DNA from: Sphingomonas bisphenolicum
GTDB lineage: Bacteria > Pseudomonadota > Alphaproteobacteria > Sphingomonadales > Sphingomonadaceae
Direction of reading: 5' to 3'
DNA: 64,000 bases
Assembly (NCBI RefSeq): GCF_024349785.1
Contig: NZ_AP018818.1
Span: 496,001 to 560,000, forward strand
Part shown: piece by piece, positions 61,168 through 64,000 of the stretch
Position numbering within the stretch: position 1 is the first letter of the stretch
Layout of the letters: each line of letters begins with the position of its first letter
Position numbers and translations under genes: made by a program
Notes under the pieces: model-generated
What the model saw: the letters and a program-made list of their open reading frames with translations, nothing else
The model's database searches: none
What the model was told of the DNA's origin: nothing

Positions 61168-62847
61168 TTACTGGCCGTCGATGACGATCAGGGCGACGCC
61201 CTGACGCGGCAGACGCAGATCGACGCTGGCGCCACCGCGCTGGCCCGTCGCGACGGGCAGCGTTTCCGCGTGCATCACCGAAGCGGCCTCCAGTTGCTTA
61301 TACTGGTCCTGATTGGGCGACTGGGGTGATCCCATCTTTTTCCAGGCCGAAAAGGCGTTGGCATGATCGCCATCGACCCGCCACAGCTTGGCCTGCGCTG
61401 GCTTGCCCTTGATCCCGTTCAGGCTGAGCCGGATCTGGGCGTCCGGCCCGGCGACATCGTCGTCATGATAATGCCAGACGAGCAGCGCGACCTTGCCATC
61501 GGCGGTGCGGGTGGCGATGGAGCCGATATCGGCATCCCCCTGCACCCCATTCTTCATCAGCACGTCCAGTGGTACCTGCGCATCGTTGGTCGTGGCCAGC
61601 TTGGTTTCGCCCAGTTGCGCGAACAGGCGGAAGACGTTGAGCACCGGCAGGTCGACGCCATTGGTCGATAGCTGGCGATAGCCCGCAAACCAGGGCTGAT
61701 CCTCAAATTCGAAGGACCAGGACACGACGCCTTCCAGATTGACCTTCCGCCTTTCGGCCAGTTCCCAGATGCGCGCGAAGCTGGCCGCCGTGTAGCTGCT
61801 ATACATGGTGCCGTTGCGATAGGCGTTGGCCGGCCCCGGACAAGCGGCGCAGCCTTCAGGGTCGCTCTCGCCGATCACGACCGGCTTGCCGGCGAGCGAG
61901 GGGATCGACAGCACCTTGGTAAAGCCGCCATCGGTTTCGCGCAGATGGGTGGCGATGCCCATGCGGACATGGCCGTCGACGAAGGTCGGCTTGCCCTTGG
62001 CATGGAAGGACAGGAAGTCCGTCGGCGTGCCGGTTTCACCGGTCGCATAATTTTTGCCGGAAGAGACGTGCTTCAGGAATCCGTCCATGAAGGTGCCGCC
62101 CGGCCCCGCGACGTCCGGCCCCCCGACGCGCGCGGTGGGCAGCGCCTTGCGCACGGCGGCGATGGCATAGTCGTGCAGCTTGTAGAATTCCTCGGGACTG
62201 GCGCTCCAGTAGAAGGGGCTGTTGGGTTCGTTCCAGACCTCGAAATACCATTTCTCGACCTCGGCCCGGCCATAGCGTTCGATATTGTGGAGCGTCCATT
62301 GATGGATCAGCTCCGCCCATTTTTCATAATCCTTTGGCGGATAGGTCCAGCCGGTGGCGATCAGATTATAGGCGAAGCCGGGACGCCAGCTATGGCGATA
62401 GGGTGTGCCCGCCGGGGCGTTGGCCATCGCTTCGGGGGTGAAGCCGATCTGGAGATAGGGGCGGATGCCCTCCGCCAGATAGGCGTCGATGATGCCGTCT
62501 ACGATCGCCCAGTTATAGACCGGCTTGCCATCCTTCGTCTCGGTATAGGCGTTGGTGCTGCCCCATTTGAAGGCGGCCGTGCCATCGCCACTGCTCAAAA
62601 GATTATGGGCGCGGAAATAGACCTGACCCTTTTTCAATTCACCCAGTTCGATCAGCAATTTGCGGCCATCCTTCATGGTCGCATAATTGGGTTCGTCCGC
62701 GCCGAAGAAGCGCCAGACGGGCGGCAGCTTGCCCACGGCCTTGCCCGCGTCCACGCTGATCGCGACCTGTCTTGCGTCCTGCGCCCCGGCGCCTTGCGGC
62801 AGCGCCACCAGCACGGACAGCGAAGCGATCACCCTGGAAATCGTCAT
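61168..62847 (-). CDS. Exported GH39-like glycosidase
   Basis: A 559-residue protein with a signal peptide (LVALPQGAGAQ). The (beta/alpha)8 domain shows the clan GH-A acid/base in YFEVWNEPNSPFYW (Glu207) and the putative nucleophile in KPVVIGESDPEG (Glu327), followed by a C-terminal beta-sandwich (LLVWHYHDDDVAGPDAQIRL). GH39 includes beta-xylosidases, iduronidases and arabinopyranosidases; which one cannot be told. Start at 62847 has AGAGGA upstream and gives a proper signal peptide; an upstream ATG at 62871 overlaps the receptor gene. Acts with the receptor and transporter on a plant or microbial glycan. Confidence 0.75.
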   Translation of the reverse strand: MTISRVIASLSVLVALPQGAGAQDARQVAISVDAGKAVGKLPPVWRFFGADEPNYATMKDGRKLLIELGELKKGQVYFRAHNLLSSGDGTAAFKWGSTNAYTETKDGKPVYNWAIVDGIIDAYLAEGIRPYLQIGFTPEAMANAPAGTPYRHSWRPGFAYNLIATGWTYPPKDYEKWAELIHQWTLHNIERYGRAEVEKWYFEVWNEPNSPFYWSASPEEFYKLHDYAIAAVRKALPTARVGGPDVAGPGGTFMDGFLKHVSSGKNYATGETGTPTDFLSFHAKGKPTFVDGHVRMGIATHLRETDGGFTKVLSIPSLAGKPVVIGESDPEGCAACPGPANAYRNGTMYSSYTAASFARIWELAERRKVNLEGVVSWSFEFEDQPWFAGYRQLSTNGVDLPVLNVFRLFAQLGETKLATTNDAQVPLDVLMKNGVQGDADIGSIATRTADGKVALLVWHYHDDDVAGPDAQIRLSLNGIKGKPAQAKLWRVDGDHANAFSAWKKMGSPQSPNQDQYKQLEAASVMHAETLPVATGQRGGASVDLRLPRQGVALIVIDGQ

Positions 62848-62870
62848 ATGGCATCCTCTCGATAAGAACA

Positions 62871-64000
62871 TCAGATCTTCGCCCGGAACCCGACGGCGAA
62901 TGTGCGCGTGTAGAGAACCGTGTCGCGCGGATAGAGGCCGGGGTCGTTGAAAGAGGTCTGATACAGATTTTTCAGCACATTGGTCGCATCGGCGACGATG
63001 GTGAAGCTGGGATTGAGTTCATAGGAGAAGGACAGGTCGAGATTGCTGATCTGGCCGTTGGTGATGAAGTTGGGATTGACGCCGGTGAAGTGCAGGCCGG
63101 CATTATAGGTGTCGCGCCAGACATAGGAGGCGCGGGCGGAGAAACCGCCCTTTTCATAGATGAAAGTGCCGGTGGCAGAATATTTGGACACGTTCTGGAA
63201 CGGGATGTCCATATAGCCGGTCACGCCGGGCAGCGGCGAGAGCGCCTTGTTCTTGCCGTCGATATAGGTGCCGTTGGCGCTGATGCCGATGCCGTCCAGC
63301 CAGGTCGGCAGGCCCTTGGGGAAAAAAGTGAAGCCACCCTCGATCCCCTGCAACTTGCCGGACCCGGAATTTTCCGGCCGGGTGATCTGATAGACGCCAT
63401 TGTCCGCGCCCAGATAGTCGATGTCGAAATTGCTGGTGACCGACTGGATGAAGCCGGTGACGTCGCGGCGGAAGATCGTCGCGGTGATCGAACTGGACCG
63501 GTCGATATACCATTCGAGCGAGAGGTCGTAATTGTCCGACCGCACCGGCTTCAGGTCGGCATTGCCGCTGGAGCCGCGGCCGAAGGGCTGTTGCCCCGGT
63601 ACGGGCGGCGTGAGGGTGAGCGCCGGATTGAGCTGGGCGAAACTGGGACGGGTGATCGTCTTGCTGGCGGCGAAGCGCAGGAAGAGATTGTCCTTCAGCT
63701 TGTAGCGCAGTGCCAGGCTGGGGAGAATGTCGGTGCTCTTGTTGCGGATGGTGACGGGCGATGTCGCGCCGCGCAGGACCAGGAAGGCGTTGGACGTGAT
63801 GTCGGTGCGGATGACGCGCACGCCGATCTGGCCGTCCAGTCGGCCGACTTCCACATTGGCCTGGCCATAGCCGGCATAGTTCTTTTCCTCGATGTCGAAA
63901 TGCTGCGTATCCTGAAAGGCCGGATCGCCCGGCGCAAGGCCGAACAACTGGCGCAGCGAGCCGATATTGTTCAGCAGATAACCGGTGGTCGGCGTCGCCC
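62871..64000 (-). CDS. TonB-dependent receptor, C-terminal part (cut by window end)
   Basis: The frame is open to the end of the window, giving about 375 residues of outer-membrane barrel: GYLLNNIGSLRQLFGLAPG, FDIEEKNYAGYGQANVEVGRLDGQIGVRV, ASKTITRPSFAQLNPAL, LDLSFSYELNPSFTIVADATNVLKNLYQ, ending FAVGFRAKI. This type (TonB receptor with TRPSFAQLNP) is common in sphingomonad and Caulobacter glycan loci. First gene visible of the leftward glycan operon. Confidence 0.8.
   Translation of the reverse strand, partial: ATPTTGYLLNNIGSLRQLFGLAPGDPAFQDTQHFDIEEKNYAGYGQANVEVGRLDGQIGVRVIRTDITSNAFLVLRGATSPVTIRNKSTDILPSLALRYKLKDNLFLRFAASKTITRPSFAQLNPALTLTPPVPGQQPFGRGSSGNADLKPVRSDNYDLSLEWYIDRSSSITATIFRRDVTGFIQSVTSNFDIDYLGADNGVYQITRPENSGSGKLQGIEGGFTFFPKGLPTWLDGIGISANGTYIDGKNKALSPLPGVTGYMDIPFQNVSKYSATGTFIYEKGGFSARASYVWRDTYNAGLHFTGVNPNFITNGQISNLDLSFSYELNPSFTIVADATNVLKNLYQTSFNDPGLYPRDTVLYTRTFAVGFRAKI

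Noticed and set aside
1..64000. CRISPR arrays, tRNA or rRNA genes, integrase with attachment sites
   Set aside because: No regularly spaced repeats, no cloverleaf-type or rRNA sequence and no integrase gene were seen on either strand.

Overview
The window is a GC-rich chromosomal or megaplasmid segment from an alphaproteobacterium, most likely a sphingomonad of the Sphingobium/Novosphingobium type. The grounds are six TonB-dependent receptor genes or fragments in 64 kb, the codon and base composition, and a large steroid-catabolic island. No rRNA, tRNA, CRISPR array or intact transposon was seen.

Region 1 (1-18.8 kb) is a steroid nucleus degradation cluster. A leftward HsaA-like flavin monooxygenase is divergent from one unbroken rightward operon (1505-18803). 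The operon encodes an HsaC-like extradiol dioxygenase, IpdA, IpdB, an enoyl-CoA hydratase, IpdC, EchA20, an acyl-CoA dehydrogenase pair, FadA6 and a PaaY-like hexapeptide protein. It continues with a SnoaL-like protein, an SDR, a third acyl-CoA dehydrogenase, IpdF, a MaoC hydratase, a ketosteroid isomerase with its complete catalytic triad, a second thiolase, FadE30 and FadD3. Together these activate and dismantle the ring C/D propionate (HIP) and part of rings A/B. HsaB, HsaD and HsaEFG equivalents are not here, so the pathway must be split over the genome.

Region 2 (18.8-48.7 kb) is an accessory catabolic island that I cannot match to a described pathway. It has four blocks. (a) 18.8-27.1 kb: a conserved protein of unknown function, a TonB receptor, a Zn alcohol dehydrogenase and a SnoaL protein run leftward; divergent from them are an Old-Yellow-Enzyme/Fe-S reductase and an SDR without its catalytic tyrosine. 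(b) 27.1-33.4 kb: a six-gene leftward operon (SnoaL, OYE, two SDRs, KstD-like flavoprotein, Baeyer-Villiger-type monooxygenase) divergent from an AraC regulator. (c) 34.6-39.5 kb: a TetR regulator divergent from TonB receptor, SDR and an exported tyrosine phosphatase, with a palindrome over the promoter. (d) 39.6-46.2 kb: SDR, luciferase-like monooxygenase, SDR, SnoaL, NAD(P)-binding protein and TonB receptor. A large acyl-CoA dehydrogenase and its TetR regulator close the island. The enzyme mix (ketone/alcohol interconversion, enone reduction and dehydrogenation, dehydration, Baeyer-Villiger oxidation, outer-membrane uptake) fits modification of bile salts, steroids or similar polycyclic ketones before they enter region 1. 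A near-identical inverted motif (TGCGTA-N18-TACGCA) in front of the region 1 monooxygenase and the region 2 TonB receptor supports co-regulation.

Region 3 (48.7-57.8 kb) is mixed and partly decayed: a deletion chimera of a TonB receptor and a sulfonate-binding protein, an intact TonB receptor, an apparent IS5-type transposase tail, a helical-repeat exported protein with a DUF3142-type lipoprotein, a cyclic-nucleotide-domain flavoprotein, and a broken secreted-protein gene. Region 4 (57.8 kb to the end) is a leftward sugar-acid/glycan locus: partial TonB receptor, GH39-like glycosidase, MFS transporter, rhamnonate-dehydratase-like enzyme and a 3-hydroxyisobutyrate-dehydrogenase-family reductase.
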